Assembly: GCA_030424955.1 (NCBI GenBank) | Contig: JAUHVS010000260.1 | Span: 1-7,788 of the forward strand | Origin: a bacterium | Lineage (GTDB): Bacteria; Myxococcota_A; Bradymonadia; UBA7976; UBA1532 | Direction of reading: 5' to 3' | DNA: 7,788 nt | Shown here: positions 1 through 6,466 of the stretch, in pieces | Layout: each line of letters starts with the position of its first letter | Position numbering within the stretch: position 1 is the stretch's first letter | Notes under the pieces: model-generated | What the model was told of the DNA's origin: nothing | Seen by the model: the letters and a program-made list of their open reading frames with translations, nothing else | The model's database searches: none | Position numbers and translations under genes: made by a program

Positions 1-923
1 TCGGCCTGCAGGCTGCGCAGCCCGTGGCGCAGGGTCTCGGCGGCCCGCGCGGCCCGGCCCTGACCCTGGTACACCGCGGCCAGCGCCCGCGCGGCGTGCA
101 GGCGCACGGCGGGCGGCCTGGCCCAAGGCAGCAGGCGGCGGGCGGCCAGGGTGGGGCGGCCCCGGCGGCGGTCGATCTGGGCGAGGGCGACGTCGACGTC
201 CGGGGTGTCGGGGCCACGGGCGGCGGTGAGGACCTCGGCCGCGGCGTCCACTCGCTCGGCGGCCAGGTGCAGCGCGGCCAGGGCCAGGCTGGCCTCCACG
301 GCGACGGCCGGCGCGCCCACCCGCTGGGCCGTGGCCAGGGTGGTGGCCAGGGCGGCCTCGGCCCCCGGCGCGTCGCCCGCCCGGCGCTGGGCGTCGGCGG
401 CGCGCACCGCCAGCGACAGGGCCTGGGGGCCCTCTGGATCGGCCTGAAGGGCGAGCAGGGCGCGGTACCGGGCGAGGGCGGCGGCCGGCTCGCCGTGCTG
501 TCGTTGCGCGTCGGCCACCGCGCGGGTGGCGCCCTGGGTGGCGGGGTGATCCGCTGGGAACACCGCCGCGACGCGGGCCTCACCGGCCTGCATGATCGCC
601 AGCGCGGCCGGGGCGCCGGCGGGCAGGCGGCGGGCGCCGATCTGCACCAGCAGCAGGCCCACCGTCACCGCCGGATCGAGGGTCGGGGCGCGGGCCCGCA
701 GCCGGCTGGCCAGGGCGTCCGCGATGGCGCCCGGGGGCTGCCCCTCGGCGGCGAGCGCCACGCCCACCGGTACGAGGTCAGCGGTGGCGGGCGGTCGGGG
801 CGCCGGCGCGGGGGCCGCGGCGGCCGGTGGGGTGGCGCCGGCCGGGGTCGGGGGGCCGCCGCAGCCGCTGAGGGCGGGCCAGCCGATGAGGCAGGCCAGG
901 GCAGGGGTCAGGGCGCGGCGCAT
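1..923 (-). CDS. Putative lipoprotein with TPR-like helical repeats (partial, C-terminus off left edge)
   Basis: The reading frame is open from an ATG at 923 to the window edge, giving 307 residues without a stop. The N-terminus has a short lipoprotein signal: MRR, a hydrophobic stretch at residues 4-18, then a lipobox LSGC with Cys21 as the likely lipidated residue. A Pro/Ala-rich linker follows (about 22-48), which would hold the folded part away from the membrane. The rest is Ala/Leu/Arg-rich and helical, with repeated helix pairs at about 128-160, 168-201, 208-240 and 276-306 that resemble degenerate tetratricopeptide repeats, so a protein-interaction or scaffold role in the periplasm or at the outer membrane is inferred. 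No catalytic motif is visible. No clear Shine-Dalgarno precedes the ATG; nearby ATGs at 931 and 934 are in another frame. It is divergent from the DUF924 gene. The lipoprotein call is fairly sure, the TPR call moderate, and the specific function unknown. Confidence 0.75.
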   Translation of the reverse strand, partial: MRRALTPALACLIGWPALSGCGGPPTPAGATPPAAAAPAPAPRPPATADLVPVGVALAAEGQPPGAIADALASRLRARAPTLDPAVTVGLLLVQIGARRLPAGAPAALAIMQAGEARVAAVFPADHPATQGATRAVADAQRQHGEPAAALARYRALLALQADPEGPQALSLAVRAADAQRRAGDAPGAEAALATTLATAQRVGAPAVAVEASLALAALHLAAERVDAAAEVLTAARGPDTPDVDVALAQIDRRRGRPTLAARRLLPWARPPAVRLHAARALAAVYQGQGRAARAAETLRHGLRSLQA

Positions 924-1029
924 GGCGGCATCATGCCCGATGCGCCCGGGGGCTGGCTGCTTTCTGTCGGGCGAATCCCAGGGGCACCGGGGCCATCCTC
1001 TGTGGCACACCCGTCCCAACGGAGGCCCC
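924..1029. promoter_or_regulatory. Divergent intergenic region between lipoprotein and DUF924 genes
   Basis: This 106-base gap separates two divergent starts and must hold promoters for one or both genes, unless either is read from further away. I see no sigma-70 -35/-10 pair matching consensus on either strand. The one useful signal is GGAGG at 1021-1025, four bases before the ATG at 1030, which fixes the DUF924 start. Confidence 0.4.
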
Positions 1030-1614
1030 ATGGCGACTGCCGATCCGCAGACGATCCTCGACTTCTGGTTCGCCGACGTCACCGATGACGACTTCATGAA
1101 GGCGATGCCGCGGTGGTTTCGCAAAGACCCGGCCCAGGACGCCGCGATCCGCGAGCGGTTCGGCGCATCGGTCGACGCCGCCATCGCCGGCGAGCTCGAC
1201 CACTGGGCCGACACGCCCCGCGACGCCCTGGCCCTGCTGATCCTGCTCGACCAGTGGCCCCGCAACCTGTTCCGCGGCTCGGCGCGGGCGTTCGAGGGCG
1301 ACGCCAAGGCCCGCGCGGTGGCGGGCGCGCTGGTGGACGCCGGCCACGACCAGACGCTGAGCCCCATCGAGCGCGCCTTCGTGTACCTGCCCTTCATGCA
1401 CGGCGAGGCCCCTGAGCAGCAGGCGCGCGCCCTCGCCTGCTACCAGCGGCTCTCGGCCGACGGCGGGCCCCGGTTCGCGCCGTTCCTCGACTACGCGCAC
1501 AAGCACGCCGACGTCATCGAAGCGTTCGGGCGCTACCCCCACCGCAACGCCGCCCTGGGCCGCGAGACCACCCCCGCCGAGCAGGTCTGGCTCGATGCGG
1601 GCGGCGGGTTCTGA
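1030..1614 (+). CDS. DUF924 family protein
   Basis: This 194-residue protein matches the DUF924 family, soluble all-helical proteins of about 180-200 residues with a TPR-like fold and no established reaction. The recognisable blocks, in order, are ILDFWF near residue 9, WFRKD at 29-33, LDQWPRNLFRGSARAF at 73-88, ERAFVYLPFMHGE at 114-126 and FGRYPHRNAALGR at 166-178. The conserved Arg, His and aromatic residues of these blocks look intact, and the length is that of the complete family. There is no signal peptide or membrane segment, so it is probably cytoplasmic. The ATG at 1030 is chosen because GGAGG lies just upstream and the family's N-terminal DFWF block starts soon after; the frame is open much further upstream, but that part is low-complexity translation opposite the lipoprotein gene. 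It stands alone between a divergent gene and a 175-base gap. Family assignment is confident; function is unknown. Confidence 0.9.
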   Translation: MATADPQTILDFWFADVTDDDFMKAMPRWFRKDPAQDAAIRERFGASVDAAIAGELDHWADTPRDALALLILLDQWPRNLFRGSARAFEGDAKARAVAGALVDAGHDQTLSPIERAFVYLPFMHGEAPEQQARALACYQRLSADGGPRFAPFLDYAHKHADVIEAFGRYPHRNAALGRETTPAEQVWLDAGGGF

Positions 1615-1626
1615 TAGCCTTTCAAA

Positions 1627-1648
1627 TCAATGGGTTGAGTCTCATTGA
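1627..1648. repeat. AT-rich inverted repeat in intergenic gap
   Basis: TCAATG at 1627-1632 and CATTGA at 1643-1648 form perfect 6-base arms around a 10-base spacer. A second small dyad, TGAGTCTCA (1636-1644), is nested across the right arm. The block is markedly AT-richer than its surroundings and lies just after the DUF924 stop and about 140 bases before the GNAT-nitrilase start. It could be a regulator-binding site or part of a transcription end; no T-run follows, so a classical intrinsic terminator is not supported. Confidence 0.35.
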
Positions 1649-1651
1649 CGC

Positions 1652-1688
1652 GCGCCCCCTGCTGGGGCGCCGCGCCCGAATCCGGGCG
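1652..1688. repeat. Two adjacent perfect GC hairpins
   Basis: Two hairpins lie back to back. The first pairs GCGCCCC (1652-1658) with GGGGCGC (1664-1670) over a 5-base loop. The second pairs CGCCCG (1673-1678) with CGGGCG (1683-1688) over the tetraloop AATC. They sit in the gap between the DUF924 stop and the GNAT-nitrilase start. They could end DUF924 transcription or structure the leader of the downstream gene. There is no T-tract, and short GC stems arise easily at this base composition, so the role is uncertain. Confidence 0.35.
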
Positions 1689-1789
1689 AGGCACGATCTC
1701 GCTGGCCGTACGGTGCGGGCCGCGTAGACTCCGCCGCCGCGCGGCCCTGGCCCGCGCCCTCTACCCGTCTTCGACCACAGGACACACCC

Positions 1790-3334
1790 GTGACCGAACA
1801 AGAGCCCGAGCTTGAGTCCCGCCTGTCACTGCGCCCGCTGACCCCAGCGGACTACGAGCAGGTCGCCGCGATGCACAAGGCCGTGTTCCCCGAGATCGGG
1901 GCGTGGACCCGCGCGGACTTCCTCAAGCAGCTCGAGCGCTTCCCCGAGGGGCAGCTGTGCGTCGAGCTGGACGGCGCCCTGGTGGCCACCAGCAGCTCCC
2001 TGCGGCTGACCTGGGCGGACTGGGACGAGGATCACACCTTCGACGAGGTGACCCACAACGGCGACATCCGCACCCATGAGCCCGACGGGGACACCCTGTA
2101 CGGCACCGACATGGTGGTGGATCCCGGCGCCCGCGGGCTGCGCATGGCCCGGCGGCTGTACGAGGCGCGCAAGGCCTACATGGCCTCGCACAACGTGCGG
2201 CGCATGGTCATCGCCGGCCGCATCCCGGGGCTGCACCTGCACCCCGAGCTGACGGCGCAGGCCTATGTGACCGAGGTGCTCGCCAAGCACCTGGTAGATC
2301 CCACGCTCACGGTGCAGCTGGGCATGGGCTTCACGGTGCTGCGGGTCATCAGCAACTACCTCGACACCGATCGCGAGAGCCGTGGCGCGGCGGTGCTGAT
2401 GGAGTGGATCAACCCGTTCTGGGTGCCCATCAACAGCAAGCGGCCCCGTCAGGCGCGGGTGGCGGCGGTGCAGTACCGCATGCGGGCCATCGATCGCTTC
2501 GAGGACTTCGCGGCGCAGTGCGAGTACTACGCCGATCTGGCGAGCGACTACCGCTGCGACTTCCTGCTGTACCCCGAGCTGTTGACCAACCAGCTGATCA
2601 CCCTGGTGGATCCGGTGCGGCCGGCCCTGCGGGTGCGCGCCCTCGACCAGTTCACCGACCGCTACATCCAGCTGTTTCAGAACCTGGCCATCAAGCACAA
2701 CGTCAACATCATCGGCGGCACCCACCTGCTTATCGAGAACGACCGGCTGTACAACGTGGCGTTCTTGTTCCACCGCGACGGGCGGGTGGACCGGCAGGAG
2801 AAGCTGCACATCACCCCGGCCGAGGCCCGCTGGTGGGGGGTGACCCCCGGCGACGGCCTGCGGGTCTTCGACACGGACGCCGGCCGCATCGCCATCAACA
2901 TCTGCTACGACGTGGAGTTCCCCGAGCTGGCCCGGGTGGCGAAGTCGAAGGGCGCGCAGATCCTGTTCGTGCCCTACAACACCGACCTGCGCACCGGCCA
3001 CGTGCGGGTGCGCACCTGCGCCCACGCCCGCGCCATCGAGAACCACATGTACGTGGTGATCAGCGGCATGTGCGGCGGCCTGCCGGGCATCGACTGGTCC
3101 GAGATCCACTTCGCGCGCTCGGCGGTGCTCACGCCCTCCGACATCGCCTTCCCCCGGGACGGCGTGGCGGCCGAGGCCAACGACAACATCGAGACCCTCG
3201 TGGTGCACGACCTGGACTTCGCGCGCATCCGCCGGGTGCAGCGGCAGGGTGAGGTGCGGCCGTGGATCGACCGGCGCACCGACCTGTACCAGATCCACTG
3301 GGCCGGCGAGGACGACCCGCAGGTCATCAAGTAG
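1790..3334 (+). CDS. Bifunctional GNAT acetyltransferase / carbon-nitrogen hydrolase (nitrilase superfamily)
   Basis: This 514-residue protein fuses two enzyme domains. Residues about 12-210 form a GNAT N-acetyltransferase domain: the LRPLTPADY start, the VVDPGARGL strand-turn at 109-117 that should hold acetyl-CoA, and MEWINPF closing at 204-210. Residues about 222-500 form a nitrilase-superfamily hydrolase with the Glu-Lys-Cys triad visible as Glu263 (YPELL), Lys338 (QEKLH) and Cys372 (NICYD); Glu345 may be the second active-site Glu. Enzymes of this fold hydrolyse nitriles, amides or carbamoyl compounds through a Cys thioester. The arrangement and length match the known fused family that includes Bacillus YhcX, whose substrates are not settled. 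No signal peptide is seen, so it is cytoplasmic. The start is a GTG at 1790 with ACAGGA upstream at 1776-1781. The gene ends convergently into aceK, overlapping it by 8 bases. Family call is confident; substrate is unknown. Confidence 0.93.
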   Translation: MTEQEPELESRLSLRPLTPADYEQVAAMHKAVFPEIGAWTRADFLKQLERFPEGQLCVELDGALVATSSSLRLTWADWDEDHTFDEVTHNGDIRTHEPDGDTLYGTDMVVDPGARGLRMARRLYEARKAYMASHNVRRMVIAGRIPGLHLHPELTAQAYVTEVLAKHLVDPTLTVQLGMGFTVLRVISNYLDTDRESRGAAVLMEWINPFWVPINSKRPRQARVAAVQYRMRAIDRFEDFAAQCEYYADLASDYRCDFLLYPELLTNQLITLVDPVRPALRVRALDQFTDRYIQLFQNLAIKHNVNIIGGTHLLIENDRLYNVAFLFHRDGRVDRQEKLHITPAEARWWGVTPGDGLRVFDTDAGRIAINICYDVEFPELARVAKSKGAQILFVPYNTDLRTGHVRVRTCAHARAIENHMYVVISGMCGGLPGIDWSEIHFARSAVLTPSDIAFPRDGVAAEANDNIETLVVHDLDFARIRRVQRQGEVRPWIDRRTDLYQIHWAGEDDPQVIK

Positions 3335-5054
3335 CGGGCAGGCGCTGGTCTTCGGGGTAGGGCATGAACTCCGCCAGCTCGCCCGCGGCCACCCTGGCCT
3401 GCAGCCCCCGCCACCACCCGGCGTCGAAGAGCTCCGGGTGGCGGGCGATGAAGGGCGCGCGGAGGGTCGCGGGCAGCCCCAAGAAGCGCTGGAACTCCTC
3501 GGGGAACACGTCTTCGCTGTGCATCGAGAAGCTGGGCGCCGCCCCCCAGCCGTCGTCCGGCCGCGGCGGGATGCGGCGGAAGCGCACCTCGCCCAGCGGC
3601 ACCAGCTCGTCGTAGTCGTACGCGACCACCCGGCCGTGGCGGGTCACGCCGAAGTTCTTCAGCAGCAGATCCCCCGGGAAGATCCCGCAGCGCGCGAGGT
3701 CGGTCAGGGTCTGCGCGTAGCCGTCCAGGGCCGCGGCGGCCTGGGCGGTGGGCGCGGCGCGCACGTACAGGTTGAGGGGCGTGACCCGCCGCTCCAGGTA
3801 GGCCAGCCCGATGATGATCTGGTCGCCCTCGCGGCGCACTGTGCGCCCGCAGCCGCCGAGCAGCTCGTCGAGCAGATCCGGCTCGAAGCGCGCGGCGGGG
3901 AAGGCCAGGTGCTCGAAGGGCTGGGCGTCCACCAGCCGGCCCGCGCGGTCGTGCTGATAGATCCACTGGTAGCGGGCGCGCACCTGGCTGGGGGTGATGG
4001 CCTTCTGCGGCGGGAACTCGTCGCGGATGACCTTGAGCACCCAGTCGAAGCCCGGCAGCGTGAACACCGCCATCACCAGCCCAGGCGTACCCGGGGCGCG
4101 CTCGAAGCGCTCGGCGCTGCCGGCCAGCCAGCCGAGCAGGGCGCGGTAGAGCTCGGTCTTGCCCTGCTTGGGCTCGCCCAGCGAGATGTACAGCTCGCCC
4201 ACGCGCTTGCGGGGCAGGAGCGTGCGCAGGAAGCGCACCACGTCGTGGGGCCGCGGGGTGTCGACGCTGAAGTAGCTGCGGGTGAAGCTGAACAGCACGC
4301 TGACGGCGTCCTCGTCGCAGAGCACGGCGTCCAGCCGCAGGCCGTCGTCGCCGTGGGCGATGGCCAGCACGCAGGGCAGGTGGGCGTCGGCGACCTCGAG
4401 GCGGCCGACGAGGTAGGCCCCCGCGCCCTGGAAGAAGGCGGGCTCGGCCCACTGGGCCCGGCACGGCACCGGCAGGCCCCGGGCGTGGGCGGCGGTGGCG
4501 ATGCGCAGGGCGGCCCGGCGCACGTCCCCCGCCAGGTCCCGCCAGGGCGCCTGCAGGCCCAGCCCCAGCAGGCCCTCGCGCAGCAGCCGGGGCAGATCGG
4601 GGGTGGTGGTGGGCTGCGAGCAGCAGCCGTCGCCCTCGCTCGGCGGCGCCTCGAAGTCGGTGTCGACGAACTCGATGAGCGGATCGACCCCCACGGTGGT
4701 GAACACGCGCCGGGTCACCGAGTTGTAGAAGGTCTCGGCCAGGTCCCAGTCCTGACGGTCGGCGATGAGGCCCGAGTACACGGCCTTGGCGCTGACCCAC
4801 AGCAGCCGGTCCGACAGGCGCTCCGCGGCCGGGTGGGCGCGCAGGGCCGCCACCAGGGCGTCCAGGTGGGTCCGGTACAGGCCCAGCCGGCGCCGGGCGT
4901 CCGCGCGGCGGGCGGTGCCGTCGCGGGCCTCGAAGTGCTGGCGGGCGCGGGCGCTGACCGCCCGGAAGTCGATCCGGTAGGCCGCGAAGGCGTCGTGGAT
5001 GTGGCGGGCGACGAGGTTGGCGAGCCGGCTGGTGCTCGGCGGTCGGGCGGTCAT
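3327..5054 (-). CDS. aceK: Isocitrate dehydrogenase kinase/phosphatase AceK
   Basis: AceK phosphorylates and dephosphorylates isocitrate dehydrogenase, deciding whether isocitrate goes through the TCA cycle or the glyoxylate bypass. The 575-residue product is close to the 578 of E. coli AceK and resembles it along its length. From memory of the E. coli enzyme, numbering here runs about +5. The N-terminal regulatory domain (about 8-310) includes AETFYNSV (106-113) and FSFTRSYFSVD (255-265). The kinase/phosphatase domain includes the ATP loop APGTPGLVM (320-328), Lys341 in LKVIRDEF, Asp376 (the E. coli Asp371 counterpart, linked to phosphatase activity), the catalytic loop FPGDLLLKNFGVTRHGRV with Asp462, Lys466 and Asn467, and metal-binding Asp480 and Asp482 in YDYDE. 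All key residues are present. The ATG at 5054 puts the first helix where E. coli has it; no strong ribosome site precedes it. It lies 80 bases downstream of the desaturase on the same strand, without aceA or aceB nearby. Confidence 0.97.
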   Translation of the reverse strand: MTARPPSTSRLANLVARHIHDAFAAYRIDFRAVSARARQHFEARDGTARRADARRRLGLYRTHLDALVAALRAHPAAERLSDRLLWVSAKAVYSGLIADRQDWDLAETFYNSVTRRVFTTVGVDPLIEFVDTDFEAPPSEGDGCCSQPTTTPDLPRLLREGLLGLGLQAPWRDLAGDVRRAALRIATAAHARGLPVPCRAQWAEPAFFQGAGAYLVGRLEVADAHLPCVLAIAHGDDGLRLDAVLCDEDAVSVLFSFTRSYFSVDTPRPHDVVRFLRTLLPRKRVGELYISLGEPKQGKTELYRALLGWLAGSAERFERAPGTPGLVMAVFTLPGFDWVLKVIRDEFPPQKAITPSQVRARYQWIYQHDRAGRLVDAQPFEHLAFPAARFEPDLLDELLGGCGRTVRREGDQIIIGLAYLERRVTPLNLYVRAAPTAQAAAALDGYAQTLTDLARCGIFPGDLLLKNFGVTRHGRVVAYDYDELVPLGEVRFRRIPPRPDDGWGAAPSFSMHSEDVFPEEFQRFLGLPATLRAPFIARHPELFDAGWWRGLQARVAAGELAEFMPYPEDQRLPAT

Positions 5055-5074
5055 GACCCGACCATCGGCGCGGG

Positions 5075-5098
5075 CGCGCCGCGGCTTGACGCGGCGCG
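5075..5098. repeat. Strong GC hairpin in the aceK leader
   Basis: Perfect 9-base arms at 5075-5083 (CGCGCCGCG) and 5090-5098 (CGCGGCGCG) flank a 6-base loop. The hairpin lies between the desaturase stop (5135) and the aceK start (5054), with its near edge 20 bases from the aceK ATG. In RNA it could act as a partial terminator, an mRNA processing boundary or a modulator of aceK translation. No T-run follows on the minus strand, so it is not a standard intrinsic terminator. Confidence 0.4.
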
Positions 5099-5134
5099 GG
5101 CGATTGGCCGCGCGCCGGCCGCTGGATCAGGGGA

Positions 5135-6232
5135 TCAGGCGGTCACGGGCTGCGCGGCCACGGCGGGGGCCTGGCCCATGCGCTTCAGCCAGCGGTAGTG
5201 GCTGCCCACCGACTCCCAGAACCCGCCGTTGATGCGGTAGGGCACGTTGAACTCGGCGCACACCTCTTCGACGATCGGGCTGATGGCCGGGTAGTGCACG
5301 TGGCTGATCTTGGGGAACAGGTGGTGGATGGCCTGGTAGTTCAGGCCGCCGAGGTACCAGGTCACGAAGGGGTTGCCGCGGGCGAAGTCCACGGTGGTGT
5401 TGAGCTGGTGCTCGGCGAAGTCGAGCTCGGTCACCTGGCCGTCGGGCACGTCGGTGAAGTCGGCCTCCTCGACGCAGTGCGCGAGCTGGAACACGACCGC
5501 CAGCGTGACCCCCAGGGTGAAGGCCTCGACGAAGTAGAAGGCGACGCCCTTGGCCAGACCGAACAGCGCGATGGGCGCGATGATCACCCAGCCGAAGAAC
5601 AGGGCCTTGGCGACGAAGAAGTACACCAGCTCGCCGCGCTTCGGCCGGGGGAAGCGGTGGCCGCCCAGGTGGCCGCGGATGAGCTGCGCGAAGTCGTCGT
5701 AGAAGTTCCACTTCACCGAGATGAACCCGTACAGGATCCACATGTAGAAGTGCTGCAGGCGGTAGCCCGGGTGGTACGGCTGGGCGGGCGCGAGCCGCGC
5801 CAGGCCGCCGACGTCGATGTCGTCATCGCTGCCCACCACGTTGGGGTAGGTGTGGTGCATGACGTTGTGCTTCTGCCGCCAGATGTAGCTGGAGCCGCCC
5901 ACCAGGTCGAGCACGCGGCCCATCCACAGGTTGGTGCGCTTGTCGGTGCTGAAGGCGCCGTGGTTGCCGTCGTGCATGATGTTGAAGCCGACGCCGGCCT
6001 GGGCCATGCCCACCATCATCGCGCCCAGCAGCAGGCCGGCCCAGCCGCCGATCCCGCTCATGGCGAAGGCGTAGGCCGCCGTCAGCCAGAGGCCGATGAC
6101 GATGGCCTTGCCGATCAGCGGGCTGCCGCCCTTCGGGTTCAGGCCGTTCTCAGCGAAGTAGGCGTCGACGCGGGTCTGGAGGGCCGCCTGGAGCGGGCTC
6201 TTGCGGTCAAAGCGGATGCGGACGTCTTTCAT
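5135..6232 (-). CDS. Membrane fatty acid desaturase (linoleoyl-CoA / acyl-CoA desaturase type)
   Basis: This 365-residue integral membrane di-iron enzyme should insert a cis double bond into fatty acyl chains, using O2 and an electron donor. The three histidine boxes are intact: HDGNH (87-91), HNVMHH (122-127) and QAIHH (300-304). His252 (QLAHC) and His275 (AEHQLN) are probable further ligands. Hydrophobic segments lie at about 38-58, 61-82, 203-223 and 227-251. The QxxHH third box and the GGSSYxWxxKHN context place it with linoleoyl-CoA-like, front-end-related desaturases (PF00487), but there is no fused cytochrome b5 domain, so a separate electron carrier is needed. Position of the double bond cannot be read from sequence. 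The ATG at 6232 follows GGGGAG five bases upstream, and the N-terminal RIRFDRKSPLQ block is typical of the family. It is divergent from the Ser/Thr kinase and may be co-transcribed with aceK downstream. Family confident; specificity unknown. Confidence 0.95.
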   Translation of the reverse strand: MKDVRIRFDRKSPLQAALQTRVDAYFAENGLNPKGGSPLIGKAIVIGLWLTAAYAFAMSGIGGWAGLLLGAMMVGMAQAGVGFNIMHDGNHGAFSTDKRTNLWMGRVLDLVGGSSYIWRQKHNVMHHTYPNVVGSDDDIDVGGLARLAPAQPYHPGYRLQHFYMWILYGFISVKWNFYDDFAQLIRGHLGGHRFPRPKRGELVYFFVAKALFFGWVIIAPIALFGLAKGVAFYFVEAFTLGVTLAVVFQLAHCVEEADFTDVPDGQVTELDFAEHQLNTTVDFARGNPFVTWYLGGLNYQAIHHLFPKISHVHYPAISPIVEEVCAEFNVPYRINGGFWESVGSHYRWLKRMGQAPAVAAQPVTA

Positions 6233-6466
6233 GGCGGCTCCCCGGCGCGCTGTAGGTGACCCACCCTACGGCGCCGATCGGCCCGCCGCCCAGGTGCGGC
6301 AGGGGCTTTGACACAACGATGACGCGCCGTGACGCAGGCGAGACGCCCGGGCGCCCGGGGCGCCGCGCGGGGCCCCACGGCGCGCTTGTGTCGGGGGGCG
6401 CGGTGGCCCATGACGGGGGTCCATGCGCCGGCCTCGGCGCGCCACGCTTCCCCCGTGAGGTGGGCC
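6233..6466. promoter_or_regulatory. Divergent regulatory region between desaturase and kinase genes
   Basis: This 234-base region separates the two divergent genes. Next to the desaturase it has GTAGG (6252-6256) and CCTAC (6265-6269) as an inverted repeat, then a perfect 10-base palindrome GCCGATCGGC (6273-6282). Towards the kinase it has a perfect TTGACA hexamer (6308-6313, plus strand) with no matching -10, and a cluster of GC palindromes: 6344-6353, 6351-6363 and 6369-6376. The right part (from 6329) is open in the kinase frame, but its translation is Arg/Ala/Gly-rich and looks non-coding. Promoters for both genes are expected here; no specific site is proven. Confidence 0.4.

Noticed and set aside
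1003..1008. TGGCAC, as in a sigma-54 -24 element, upstream of DUF924
   Set aside because: The -12 TTGC element is missing at the required spacing; what follows is ACCCGTCCC.
24..1088. Long plus-strand open frame at the left end (354 codons)
   Set aside because: It is Gly/Arg/Gln-rich low-complexity translation opposite the lipoprotein gene and runs into the DUF924 region in another frame; the minus-strand frame has a lipobox and normal composition.
1627..1648. AT-rich dyad considered as a Fur box
   Set aside because: It shares only short TGAG/CATT pieces with the Fur consensus, and the spacing of the arms does not fit the 7-1-7 pattern.
1826..3298. 490-codon open frame on the minus strand
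   Set aside because: It is antisense to the GNAT-nitrilase gene; its His/Val/Gly-rich product matches no family and only reflects missing stops in GC-rich DNA.
3249..5198. 649-codon plus-strand open frame
   Set aside because: It is antisense to aceK, whose family match is unmistakable; the product is a Gly/Gln/Arg/Ala-rich artefact.
5198..6259. 353-codon plus-strand open frame
   Set aside because: It is antisense to the desaturase with its three histidine boxes; the product is Val/Gly/His-rich with no recognisable domain.
6308..6313. Perfect TTGACA -35 hexamer on the plus strand
   Set aside because: Nothing like TATAAT lies 16-18 bases downstream (the sequence there is GC-rich), so I do not call a sigma-70 promoter.
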